This document shows positions 32,794-43,105 of a stretch of DNA of 64,000 nt, piece after piece (position 1 is the first letter of the stretch; each line of letters starts with the position of its first letter). The position numbers were made by a program, and so were the translations under genes. The notes under the pieces are model-generated. The model was given only the letters and a program-made list of their open reading frames with translations. It did not search any database and was not told where the DNA came from. Source of the DNA: Sarocladium kiliense (Eukaryota; Ascomycota; Sordariomycetes; Hypocreales; Sarocladiaceae); the NCBI GenBank assembly GCA_030734395.1, contig JAUZTG010000028.1, forward strand, positions 248,001-312,000. Direction: 5' to 3'.

Positions 32794-33732
32794 TCAGCTG
32801 GCTTCAGGGAGGTCTTTCAAGAATTCCCCTCGCACCTCTTCGTTCCCTATGCTGTAGTGTTTCTTGCCGGGATTCTCCTTGTACACCGCCTCAGGTAGCC
32901 ACTCAGCAAGATAACGCCCCATCTGCGGCGGCGTGTTCTCATCTTCAATTCCATACCAAAGTCTGATGTCTTTGTACCCAATCTTGTCCAGGTCAATGTC
33001 CCATGGCTTCGTTACCAGCTCCATCTCTTGACCATGAGCCGCAGCGCCACGATATTAGAACTGCCGAAAGACGGCTACCGTTGAGTTGAATGCGTTAGGT
33101 TTGCCCAGCAGCTCCTGATCCTCCGCAGAGAAGCCATCTTCGAGCATTTTCGCCTATGCTGCTCGCATCTTTGCGTCATCGGGATCCTGGGCTGCCTCAA
33201 GGAACAGGCTTTCCATGTACAGGATCATGTCTGCACGATAGTCCTTCCAAGCGTAGAAGGCAGTCTTGATCATCTCGCTCTGCCCATCCAGTCCAGCTTG
33301 CCAGGGGCCGACTGCAGCGCAGTTTCCAACTGCTTTGAGGCTTCTCATGGGCAGCTGTTGTGCAGAGGCCAGTGTGTATCCCGTGCCGCCACTCGTTCCC
33401 AGCAAGCGATAGTCTTTGAGCCCCAAATTCTCAATTAGCTGCAGCAATTCGGACGGGTAGTCGGACACTGTCCGGCCAGGCTGCAGGGTTGACTTCCCGA
33501 TCCCGGGACGATCTGGACCGATCAGGCGGATACCGAGACGCTTCGCGGCACTGCCTTCGAAGCCCGAGAGCGCTACGCCAGAGTCTGGATAGCTATGAAT
33601 ATACATGACTGGTTTGCCTTGAGGATCGCCGAATTCATAGTAACCGAGGAGGCGTCCATCCTTGAGCGTCATAGCCGAACCAACTGCAGTTGAAGCACGT
33701 CTTGATTGAGTCGACAGGGGAATCCCTAGCAT
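32794..33732 (-). pseudogene. Alpha/beta hydrolase with two in-frame stops
   Basis: One frame runs from the ATG at 33732 to a stop at 32794, about 312 codons, the usual size of a small alpha/beta hydrolase. It is interrupted by TAG (33156-33154) and TAA (33057-33055). Both sides are clearly homologous to one protein. The first part has YYEFGDPQGKPVMYIHSYPDS, GPDRPGIGKS and the nucleophile elbow LGTSGGTGY. The last part has RLWYGIEDENTPP (acid region) and GKKHYSIGNEE (catalytic His). No donor/acceptor pair removes the stops without losing conserved sequence. CAG to TAG and CAA to TAA are both C-to-T changes on the coding strand. The protein would end before its catalytic His, so the gene is probably dead unless read through. 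Confidence 0.78.
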
Positions 33733-35474
33733 CGATTGTCTACCACAACCGAGCGTGACATGGGCTGCATCTGAGTCCCAGGTCCCATGTCGCGTCGGTA
33801 CCGCGCTGCTCTAGTCCGGATGGAGCAAACAAGGTGGGCACCCCCGGCTTCTCTCTGGGACCGCGCTCCACGGTCAACCTTACCTCTGCAGCGCGAGTCA
33901 AGTCAAGCTGTTCTGAATCAATTGTGTAGCACCTGTAGACTTCAGGCATATACATACCATCTACACACCATCTACAGCCCACGCCCCCTTCATCGACCTA
34001 ACCCCCCATCCATCCATGTCTCGGTTGGGCCTCTCGTGGGCCCAAAGGCTCTCGAGCTTCTAATCAGGCTACGTACGTTACGCCCGTTGGAAGGGACAGT
34101 GCACGGTGCCTCCAGCGTATCCCGGGGCGTTGCGTGTGTGGAGCAATAGATAGACCCCCGTCTACGTAGTCTCTCCTTATTACACCTTTATCTCGGTCTA
34201 CGGCAGCGCCGGTGGCCTCGACGACACGTCTAGATCATTTCCTCATCGCTGTAGGCGCTATGGCACGCTCCAGCAACGATATATTTATCCGCATAACTTA
34301 CAAGCTTGATCGTGCCACTCTTCATCGCCTGCAGGTTGTAAAGTACTGCACTTCATGATCGTCCGTCTTGTTAAGTTCGCAGCCGTCGAAGACCTCTATC
34401 CACAACCTCGAAGCATCGTGTCTCCTCACCCATTGAACTCCTAAGGCGAATGCTACCCCCCAGTGATGCCAAGTTCGTGGTCATTCCGACTTACCTAGTA
34501 CCGGCACTTGATCTTCATGTATACTAATTCCAAGCCTCGCCTACGTCCGTCGTTCACCCCGATGCATGGAGCAGTGGGCGAATCCTTCTACTTGGCCTTA
34601 CCGGCTTGGCCATGTTGGAGAATAGCTTGACACGTCGAAGCCTTTTGACTCGATCTGCAAACCTCTATGGAAGCTTCATTGCATTAAGTCAACATGGCAT
34701 ATGAATGGCTTTATCTAACTTCTGCTATTATAGAGTGGGGAACGAATTTGCTAATGAGAATGAGTGAGCGAACCAGGCAGATACAATTGCTTGGGCTGTA
34801 GACATTGCCAAGAGGCAGCAGGGTTTTTATTCGTTCTGCGCCGCCCGGAGATAGGACTGCCGAAACACTTAGTGTATACTTCGATTGATATGGATCGAGC
34901 ATGATGTCAATCTTGGGACATCCGGCGGGAAGGCTTGACGTGGGCTCGTTGCGGATCGACAACTCGGAACCGAGCTATGATTCTGCGGTCCGACGGCAAA
35001 GACTCAATACACTAGGAGAATTTGAGAAGGTAGCATTCGAGGATCTGCCAGAGTGGAGAAGGCGGAATGATCAAAGTTATAAGTCGGAGAGAATGCTGTT
35101 CTGAAGGATCTGCCAATTGCTTGGCTGGCTATACCTATCAGCATTAGTCCTAGCCCTTGCGGTGATGTCTTAGGCAACACACTTGGCGTCTCCAGAGTCC
35201 TAGTGTCAATGAATTGTCGTGGCAGGCAGAGAAGTCTTCGCATACGAAGGTTGTGACTTCAGTGCTGCCCGACGGTCCAACTCTGGTCCAGCATTGTGTT
35301 GATTGAAGTGTAGGTGAACGAGAAGACTTCTAAGCTCCTTCACGATGGCATGGTAACAGTCATGGCACACAGTTGATGATAGAATAGCGTTAAATAGGAA
35401 TGGTGCTCCATGCCTATCAACCTGGAACCAATCTTGCAGTTTTACTCAACCTATTATAATTACAGCTAGCCAAA
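33733..35474. other. Gene-free stretch
   Basis: 1.7 kb with only chance frames on both strands. It should contain the promoter of the small secreted protein at its right end; nothing else is recognised. Confidence 0.4.
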
Positions 35475-35900
35475 ATGAAGCCCTCCATCACATCCGCCTT
35501 CGTCATCCTCACCACCGCCAGCAACGCCTCGTGGGTCACTGCAGCCTACTCCGGCCAACAGTGCACCGGTCAACAACTCTGGAAGCATGAAAACCCAGGT
35601 ACTATTGATCTCTGGTGCGCTGGACTAGAGCACTGGGAGGCGACATCTTCCATCACCATCAATGTCAGCGAGGATTCCGACAAGTCATGGGAGTTTGAGT
35701 TGCATCATGATGGCTCCTGTTCGGGTCACAACTTTGGTCATTTCACACGTAAGTAAGTCATTATTAAAGAGCGAAACCCTTCCCAAGAACCGCGCATTGT
35801 ATCGGACAACGGCGGACTGAGCTGCGTTGAAGTTGAGCCTGGTATGAGCTATTGCACGCAAACTCAATCGGCATCATCAATTCTGGCCCGTGCGGTGTAG
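35475..35900 (+). CDS. Small Cys-containing secreted protein
   Basis: Two exons, 35475-35748 and 35788-35900, give 128 residues. The N-terminus (MKPSITSAFVILTTASNASW) reads as a signal peptide ending near WVTAAY. The mature chain has Cys in QQCTGQ, LWCAGL, GSCSGH, LSCVEV and SYCTQT, five in all, and several N-glycosylation sequons. Exon 2 continues the Cys pattern, which supports the join, but the intron is only 39 nt, short for this genome. If it is not removed the protein stops just after residue 93. The family is not recognised; it is a second candidate effector or cell-surface protein in the same accessory interval. Confidence 0.6.
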
Positions 35901-36119
35901 GTAGAGAGATGGAAAGTTCAGTGAACTTAGCGGCGAGATGTTCCTTTTATGTTTGTACTTGCCTCACCACAAAAGAGGACGAGATACTGGATATTTCTGA
36001 AAAGTACACGTATATTATATGGACACTTTCGTTTTCAAAGTCTCTTTCGCAGCTCACCGTTCCATGCTCAATCCTTGTCTCCACCAAAGTAGGCCACTGT
36101 AAGCCGACGACTGCAGCGT

Positions 36120-36563
36120 TTACAGCAAAGGCGGTGATGGTGGCGACTCACGGAACCCAATTCCTCGTGGCCGCCAGTCAAGATCAGTATAGAGAGGCCC
36201 CTTGTCAAGATACCATCGCACAACACGGCGATTCGCCTCCAACAGCTCCCTCTCTTCCTCCCAACTCGCCCTGCCTAACATTCCTGGGGCGAAGGCGTAT
36301 GGGTTGTTCCGCGTTTCATAAGTCCAGATGGCCAAAGGCGCCACGATGTGATAGCCGAGAAACATAGCAAAGAGAATTGATTTGACGGCGTATGGGAACC
36401 AGTCTTCGATGCAGCCAAAGAGAAGCAGGTACTGGAGCGGGAAGCCAACAAAGTAGGCAAGCAAGGCGACGTTCGTACGCATACGAAATGGAGAAATGGC
36501 GAGGACGCCGCGGGGCTGCCATACTGATGAAACAGGCGAAGAGCTTCCCAGCGCAACGGCCAT
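36120..36563 (-). CDS. Small membrane protein, uncharacterised
   Basis: A single open frame of 147 residues from the ATG at 36563 (an upstream in-frame start at 36587 is possible). Two hydrophobic segments, LLAYFVGFPLQYLLLFG and SILFAMFLGYHIVAPLAIW, are separated by a short loop. They are followed by a hydrophilic tail (EEERELLEANRRVVRWYL, then LDWRPRGIGF). The hydrophobic pattern and aromatic-rich loops look like a real two-helix membrane protein, but I do not recognise a family and upstream exons may be missing. Moderate confidence only. Confidence 0.5.
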   Translation of the reverse strand: MAVALGSSSPVSSVWQPRGVLAISPFRMRTNVALLAYFVGFPLQYLLLFGCIEDWFPYAVKSILFAMFLGYHIVAPLAIWTYETRNNPYAFAPGMLGRASWEEERELLEANRRVVRWYLDKGPLYTDLDWRPRGIGFRESPPSPPLL

Positions 36564-37216
36564 GATTCCTTGTGAGTGCGTGCGCAAGTCCCGGGTTGTT
36601 TATCGGACGAACGAGGATGGCATCAGGTCTCGACGAAAGTGTGGCGGCTGTTATTTCTGCGAAATTGTCGTCGAACGCTTTGCGGTATGATCGATGACTT
36701 GTGAACTCTGGGTTCGACCCTGCTTTGTATATGTGGAAGGAGAATGAGAGGAAAGAGGAATGTCCTGGAGCACAGATGGCGGGCCAACAATGGACCCGTC
36801 TTAGCATGGCGGGAGAGAGTGAGCTGCACCGACCTGTACTTGGCACTGGTCGCCACGCTTGTCGTAGATCATGCTTGGCCGCGAATTACTGAGTGCACTT
36901 GGACTGAGCAGACAATCCTGAATACAAGCGCCGGAACTTCATTCTGGTGGCTGTCCTTCACAAAAGTTGATCGAATGCAGCAATGCAAAGTATCTCAAGA
37001 ATTTGGGCCAAGCTAGGTCAAGAAGTCTAGCATTGGTCAAGTTGGGATTATGTATCTGACAGGGAGTGACGTCAAAGGAATAGCCTGGGGACTTCAATTC
37101 ATCGTCTGCACATTTTGCAAGGGCGTGTGAATGACGTTTCTCTGCGGAGTTCTGACCCCCAAAGCTGCGTTGGTCCTTCAACTCCTCACATCTAATTGGC
37201 ATTCAATCTTCAGACA
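36564..37216. promoter_or_regulatory. Divergent promoter region
   Basis: About 650 nt between the small membrane protein and the epoxide hydrolase. No convincing frame. A missed N-terminal exon for the membrane protein could lie here. Confidence 0.35.
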
Positions 37217-38438
37217 ATGGCCTCATCAACGTCAAATTCCATCAAGCCTTTCAACCTCTCCATCCCCCAGTCGACTCTCGATGACTTGCAAACGCGCCTT
37301 CGTTTAACACGCTGGCCGGACAAGGAGCCAGTCAGCGACTGGTCTCAAGGCGTTCCGCTCGCGGCAATCCAAGAGCTCTGCGAGTACTGGCAGACAAAAT
37401 ACGATTGGCGACGATGCGAAGCACTGCTGAATTCGTATCCTCAGTTCACGACAACCATAGATGGCGTGGAGTTTTATTTCTTGCATATACGATCTCAGCA
37501 CCAAAACGCTCTTCCTCTCGTGATTACGCATGGTTGGCCTGGCTCAATCCTGGAGTTCCGACATGTCATCGACCAGCTCGTTGACCCCGAATCTCACGGC
37601 GGCTCTGCTGAGGATGCGTTTCACATTGTTGTCCCAGCACTCCCAGGTTACGCCTTCTCCGGGAAGCCGACGGAGGCCGGGTGGGACTATCATCGGACCG
37701 CGCGTGCATGGGCAGAGTTAATGGAACGTCTGGGCTATGCGGAAGGTGGATGGGCAGCTCAAGGCGGTGATTGGGGATCCCACGTTGCCTCAAGTCTGGG
37801 CCACCAGGCACCAAGAGGGCTGAAGGGGGTTCACTTCAATTCTCTATTCTTCGAACCAAAGGTAGTAATTACTTTCTAGAGCCTCCGCCAAAGAATTCAG
37901 CTGATACCATTCGCAGAAGGAAGTTCAAGTCCCAATCCAGGATAAGAAGGGTGAGGAGCGCGCCATGTATCTGGACGGCCGCAGGGATGCTGGTCATGGC
38001 GGCTACTCCCTGCAGCAGTCAACAAGACCCCAGACCATCGGGTACGGCCTTGCAGACTCTCCAGTCGCACAAGCTGCCTGGATCTACGAGAAGTACAGAG
38101 ACTGGTCTCATCACGACGGCAATGTGGAGACGGTGTTCAGCAAAGATGAGATGCTCGACACCATCATGTTGTACTGGCTCTCCAATTCTGGTGCCTCCTC
38201 TGCTCGCTACTACTGGGAGAACAAGCCAGACTTAACGGCGTGGGGTATTGACATACCAGTTGGCGTGAGTTGGTTCGGCGGTGACAATAGCTATGCGCCG
38301 AGGGAATGGTGTGAGCGGTACTACAAGAACATTCTGTATTGGAGAGAGACGGATAGAGGCGGTCACTTTGCTGCGTGGGAGGTTCCTGACCTCTTTGTTG
38401 CGGAGGTACGGAGGTGGTCAAGTAAGATCAGGTCATGA
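37217..38438 (+). CDS. Epoxide hydrolase (EHN + alpha/beta hydrolase)
   Basis: Two exons, 37217-37861 and 37917-38438, phase 0, 388 residues. The N-terminal EHN domain has IKPFNLSIPQSTLDDLQTRL, RWPDKE and YWQTKYDWRRCEALLNSYPQ. The alpha/beta-hydrolase core has the oxyanion motif HGWPGS (His105), the nucleophile elbow QGGDWGS with Asp185, and the catalytic His365 in GGHFAAWE. The enzyme should open epoxide rings to diols through an Asp-ester intermediate. The length is typical of microsomal-type fungal epoxide hydrolases, but no membrane anchor is seen at the N-terminus, so it is probably soluble. Substrate unknown; detoxification or secondary metabolism are the usual contexts. Confidence 0.92.
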
Positions 38439-38576
38439 CTAAGATTTAGAAACCTGAGCACATGTCTCCAAGCATGTCCCCAAGGAACATCCTTTGCAAC
38501 CTGGTATCCATTGCGACTAATGATTGACCTGTCAATGTTATCTGTCTTTCGCTGAACTGAGGACTCAGTGTCTCCT

Positions 38577-39569
38577 TCAACGGCGCTGCTGCAACGACAG
38601 TGATTCCTCTCTGGCCTTCAGAAGCTTGTCGAATGTGGTGCCGTTTTGGATATAATTGCATTGGATAGATCGTTCCGACGCAAAACACCCGTCGATCTTG
38701 ACAACGTCCATATCCTTCCAAAGATCTTCATCAATTGGCGCATTTAGTTGCAAAGAGTCTCCAGTGCTGAGGTTGTTCGTGACAATTCTCTTCTTGACGC
38801 CTGTCTCACCTGCGGCAGCAGTCTTTTTGCCGGCCCTCTGCACCACTTCCTGTTGGAAAGCTTCGAACTCAGCCAATGTCAGCTTCAGCATTCCATCTGC
38901 TAAAGACTCTCTGTTAGCTCCCTGATCGACCACGCACTCTGCTGGAGGCGGGAGGTGGCTACACGCACCATTCGGACGCTGGTCCTTCATTTTGGCCCGG
39001 ACAAGTGCAGCGATCGCTAGAGAATGTCCAGACCCCAAAGCGCGCTGTACTGAGCGATCAATTCGCTGTACAAGAATCGTATTGATGGCGACAGCGTCGC
39101 GGGTTTCGCGAGTAAGCCCAACTTGAACGAGCTGAATCTGAACCACCAGGTTCTGCTTGTTGCGGACAAGGAGATCGATGATCTTGGACAGGCTCTGCTG
39201 CTCCGCTGTACCATGTGCGAACTGATGCGTGACACCCCTCACAGTACTGCGCTTCTTGCCCATGGCCTGAATTTTCTTGTCCAGCTCTTCGGCGAGTTTG
39301 TGGAGGCATTCAAGTGCCGTATGTACAGCCTCTGCATCCCGTAAGACGGACTCTTTGTTTACCAAGTCCACGATGGTTCTGGTGGCGTCCACCTCGTCTT
39401 TGCATCTTGTCAGTTCTTTGGGAAGGTCTTTTTGCTGCTCAATTGCCTTTCTGATGCGGACTCCTAGCGCAACCAGCAGGGTCGAGAGTTGAACCGCAAT
39501 GCCACCGGCATCCTGATACCTATCAGCGGGGCAAAGTAGGGAAAGGCATGGATTTGGAGTTCTTACCAT
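38577..39569 (-). CDS. STAND-type N-terminal domain protein, no NACHT
   Basis: The start codon (39569-39567) is itself followed at once by a 54-nt intron. Exon 2 starts at 39512 with DAGGIAVQLSTLLVALG. About 312 residues. The first 170 are helical and charged: IRKAIEQQKDLPKELTRCKD, HTALECLHKLAEELDKKIQ, then LVVQIQLVQVGLTRETRDAV. This resembles the N-terminal domains of fungal STAND/NLR proteins (NACHT_N/SesA-like), here without a NACHT or NB-ARC ATPase after it. The second half (EFEAFQQEVVQRAGKK and onward) has no recognised domain. A second, in-frame intron around 38900-38970 is possible and would shorten the protein. Such stand-alone domains can act in heterokaryon-incompatibility-type death pathways, but that is inference. 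Confidence 0.6.
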   Translation of the reverse strand: MVRTPNPCLSLLCPADRYQDAGGIAVQLSTLLVALGVRIRKAIEQQKDLPKELTRCKDEVDATRTIVDLVNKESVLRDAEAVHTALECLHKLAEELDKKIQAMGKKRSTVRGVTHQFAHGTAEQQSLSKIIDLLVRNKQNLVVQIQLVQVGLTRETRDAVAINTILVQRIDRSVQRALGSGHSLAIAALVRAKMKDQRPNGACSHLPPPAECVVDQGANRESLADGMLKLTLAEFEAFQQEVVQRAGKKTAAAGETGVKKRIVTNNLSTGDSLQLNAPIDEDLWKDMDVVKIDGCFASERSIQCNYIQNGTTFDKLLKAREESLSLQQRR

Positions 39570-40147
39570 GTTCAACGTAATGCTATAATTGTGAACAATT
39601 GACTTGAATGAGACTTGAATGAAAGAAGGTTGAGGAGGAGCGGGAAGGGAGGGACCCTCAGAGAGGGGGACGGGACTACCCCCTCACTCTTGAACGCGGA
39701 TGCCACCCTCCTTATCTTTCAAATGGTGTGACGGGCAGCCCATCTATTGGCTGTTAGAGGAAGACTTGAATGAAACAGTAGTCTGTCCGGTACCTTGTCT
39801 GACTCAGTGCGAAGGTCTCGAACCGGTACTCCGTAGATCTAGCTCTGTAGCCTCCAGCTCAGAGACCTTCAATAAAGCAAGGTCGGCAGGAAAAACAGTA
39901 GTCTTAAATGTTCAGTATCGTTTCGTTTACCCTCTTGAAACGACTCTGAAGAGCTCTCGGGGTATTCTTTATGCCACCGTTGCCTCCAGAAGCACCACTC
40001 AGCACTTCACCGCTCGCCTTAATGCCAGTTAAGACGTCTATTACTTATGTTAGAGGTCAGCTCGAGCATTTATAGTCAGCTCAGTCATTTATTCGGTCCG
40101 TTTCACGTTGGACTTGGCCGTTTGGGGCAAAAGGTCTCCTGAGGTCT
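39570..40147. other. Intergenic
   Basis: About 580 nt including the promoter of the STAND-like gene. A chance plus-strand frame (39700-40032) has no recognisable feature. Confidence 0.35.
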
Positions 40148-41580
40148 TCAGGTGTCGTTCTCTTCGATCTCCACTTTGAACTCTCGCGACACAGCCAAGC
40201 GCTCCCTGATGAACTCAAGCGCCTCTGGCCAATCAGTGGCAAATGTATCGCTCTCAAGAGGACACATGTAAGACTCTCCCTCAATTCCACCAGGCTGTAC
40301 ATGAGATATAACCAGGTGATGCGATGACCGATCGAGCCTTCGCTGTTTCCTTGTAGCTTGATAATATAGATTGGCAAGGGCACGCAAATACTTCGCGCCA
40401 TCGCGATCATTAAGGTCTAGAGTTACTGTCTGTCTCGTTCCAAAGACCTGGTGTTTAAGCTTAGGGTGGCTGGCAGATGATGATGATTGTTCGGCGTTGA
40501 ACGATAATGTGCTGCCGACCCTAGATGGTGGAGCTCGGGGAGTGGCGGAGGCTGAGGAAAGGATGTCTGGGGAACCCTGCAAGCGGTGTCAGTTTAAGCT
40601 CATGCGGGGCGTAAGATAAGAGAAAACCGTACCGCGGGCGGTCTCGAATAAGATGTCGTCCGCTCGGGCTGTAATGGAGGCGATGGATCTCTCGAATATT
40701 GCGAAGAGTTGTGATAGGAAGTTTCCGCCCTCCATAAGTTTATATCTCCGTCGAGTTGCCTTCGTGGCGATGGCTGGGCCATAACTGGGGCCTGATTTGC
40801 TATTGGAGAAGCCCTCCCTGCGTGAATTCACTTTAATAAGAGAACTTCTGTACATCTTCATGATAAGTCTGACGAACCGTGGAGATTCCACCCTACTGGT
40901 GGCGCCGCTGTGAATATCTCGGCCGTCGTCATATTCTCGATGATGAAGAATATGTCTTCGTGCGTCTTTCGCTGGCCACTGAGACACCAGGTCAAAGTGA
41001 TGCATCGATCGCAACGGACAGGCCCTACGCCCTCCAGATGAGGCACTGTCATGGGTTCGCAGGAGTCACCAAACGGTTTGTCGCTGAAGAGATCAAGGAC
41101 ACCAGCGCTGGCGAAGCTTTGGTAGGTATTGCTAGGCGAAATAAAACACATCTGTCTCTGTATAGTACCGTCGCTATACAGGCGACAGACAAGGCCCATC
41201 TGGGCTTTCTTCGCGTGGACTTGTGGAGATCCCCGGCCCGGCTCCGACAAGGTTCCGGGAGTTGAGTGGGTACCGGCCACTTTCGGGTCCGGAAGGTCAA
41301 ACACTGAGCGGGAGGACCCAGCTGCGGATGAAGGGGAGGTTGTATGTTCTTTGAGATTGAGCATAGCTCGTAGAGTAGCAAAGTCTTGTCTCTCTACCAT
41401 GGCTATTACGTGGTCGTACGACAGGCGGGCTTTGTAACACATACTGTGGACTTCCTCCCGCATAGCTTCCGACTGGTTGGTACTGCCAGCACAGCGCACA
41501 AGGGCATCGTGTGCAAAATAATCCAGAAGTGCAGCATGATGTTTATTGATCAGAGATTGGTCCATGCTCCTGGATGGCAC
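40148..41580 (-). CDS. Uncharacterised multi-exon protein
   Basis: At least three exons can be read. The first is about 41580-40888 (DQSLINKHHAALLDYFAHDA, then CDRCITLTWCLSGQRKTHED). The second is about 40840-40640 (KLMEGGNFLSQLFAIFERS). The last is about 40578-40148 (LDLNDRDGAKYLRALANLYY, with a charged end EFKVEIEENDT). The segments have coding-like composition and similar Leu/charged character, but the splice junctions I tried use weak donors, so the model is tentative and the start uncertain. An upstream minus-strand frame (41850-41662; SGSSPFAIPSTISLPWHL) may be its first exon. No domain is recognised. It lies between the STAND-like gene and the retropepsin-like gene on the same strand. 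Confidence 0.45.
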
Positions 41581-42290
41581 TTGCAGCGAACGCGCGATTT
41601 CGCCCCAATGGCTGTTGATGGTGATCCCCGAGGGTTCGCTTGCGGAGCTCCCCGCACTGTGTTACTGCCCAAGGCGTGCCTGAAAGTAAGGCACGGCAAG
41701 ATTGCCGGTACGTGCAGCGGTTGTGTAACTCAGATCACGAAAACGAATGGTTCGAGCAAAGACAAGCGTGTCTCGTCGCTCGATGAGATGCCATGGCAGG
41801 GAAATGGTGCTGGGTATAGCGAAGGGAGACGAACCTGAATCCGGGGGCAATAGGGCTGTATCGGAGATGACCCAGGCAAGTCATCACCAGGAGCTATGAT
41901 AACATGCGGCTCCCTGATGGCACTCTTCTGTTAAGAAAGTTCTGGCCTGAAATTTGAGGCCGCCAATCTCTCAGCCGCAGAAAAATGACCGTGGAGGCTG
42001 GACCATGCTGCATGATGTTCAAATAGGCAAGGTTGTATTATATGAGTAGCGAAGGTACCTTAACCAGGGCCAAAACTTTGTTGAGATGGGATGTACCTAC
42101 ACTTATACCCAGCTTACGGAAGCGCCGTAGACCAAGAACTTGGGATTAAGTCTAAACTGCATGACAAGTGTCCTGCCGCCCATGTCATATGAGCTTGGTC
42201 CTCGTTACTCGTACTCCCGATCTGCCTGTCACCAGCTGCCCCCATGTCCCTTTGACTATTGTTTAGTTCTCGGGCCTGATCTGGCGCTGG
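41581..42290. other. Intergenic, possible 5' exon of the gene to its left
   Basis: About 700 nt. A minus-strand frame at 41850-41662 may belong to the uncharacterised gene at 40148-41580. The rest shows nothing. Confidence 0.3.
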
Positions 42291-43105
42291 TCAAGTCGCG
42301 TTATGAACGTCCGAGCCCAGCAGGATGTCAAAAGGAGGACTGCGCACGAGGTAGAACCTGTGGATGCAGGTTGGGGGATTTGCCTCAGTTCTGCACGTCA
42401 TATCTATATACTCGCCTGTACTTTTGAGTGGCCGTCCATTATATGATGCGCTCCTTTCCACGACGTCTGTCTTGACTCGTGGGTTCCCGGCCGTCTTTCG
42501 ATGGAGCAATCTTGCAGACATCCAATTTCCCTCCACACTGGCGGCTGAGATCGCGTTTGCTATAGTGGTACCAAACAAGCAGACGGGGATGATCTGCTCG
42601 GCAGAAGAATAGCTTATCGGCTGTCAATTTGTCAGTCTATATTCTCATACGAAATCACTCTGTGCTATTCTTGAATCTTACCGTAGCTCTGACGGGAGTT
42701 GAAGGATGTTTTTCTTCGACACTGGGCGGGGCCATCTTGCAATCGACTTGTCTAGGGCCGAAATCTGTGTATCGACGTTGGGAAGTCGCTCGACTCAGTG
42801 GAGCAGGTGTGGTATTGTCACAGCTTGCTGCTCGACCATGCCTAGCATTTGGACGGGTCCCGCAACGACTCCCAGAACAGAAAAAGAAATAGTTTTTACT
42901 ACCCGTCTTGGTGTTAGCTGAAGCTACTCAGGATCTCTCTATGAGTGAAGGCTACTTGCCTGTTATTCATCTCGCCGTTGATCTGCACAGCATTGTCGCT
43001 CGCGAAACACTCAGAAACAACCCTCATCTTAGCCATGGCTGCTGGAGTGGGGATCCCTGGCGCTGACGATTGCCCGCCTGATACTGCACGGCCTTGTTCT
43101 GACAT
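42291..43105 (-). CDS. Protein with degenerate retropepsin-like domain
   Basis: Read as three exons. Exon 1 (43105-42956) encodes MSEQGRAVSGGQSSAPGIPT and MRVVSECFASDNAVQINGEM. A middle exon ends at a GTAAGA donor after KMAPPSVEEKHPSTPVRAT, near 42682. The last exon (about 42599-42291) joins in phase as IIPVCLFGTTIANAISAASV and continues GNWMSARLL, YNGRPLKSTGEYIDM, HRFYLVRSPPFDILLGSDV. The last exon follows the retroviral-aspartyl-protease fold pattern (a flap-like GRPLKS-GE and a DILLGSDV strand), but the catalytic D-T/S-G is absent, so it should be inactive. Similar modules occur in fungal multi-domain proteins near NLR-like genes; this is family recollection. The first junction is unresolved. 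Confidence 0.4.

Noticed and set aside
36316..36846. 176-codon minus-strand frame
   Set aside because: It overlaps the membrane-protein frame in another phase and lacks coherent hydrophobic segments; the shorter frame with two clean helices is favoured.
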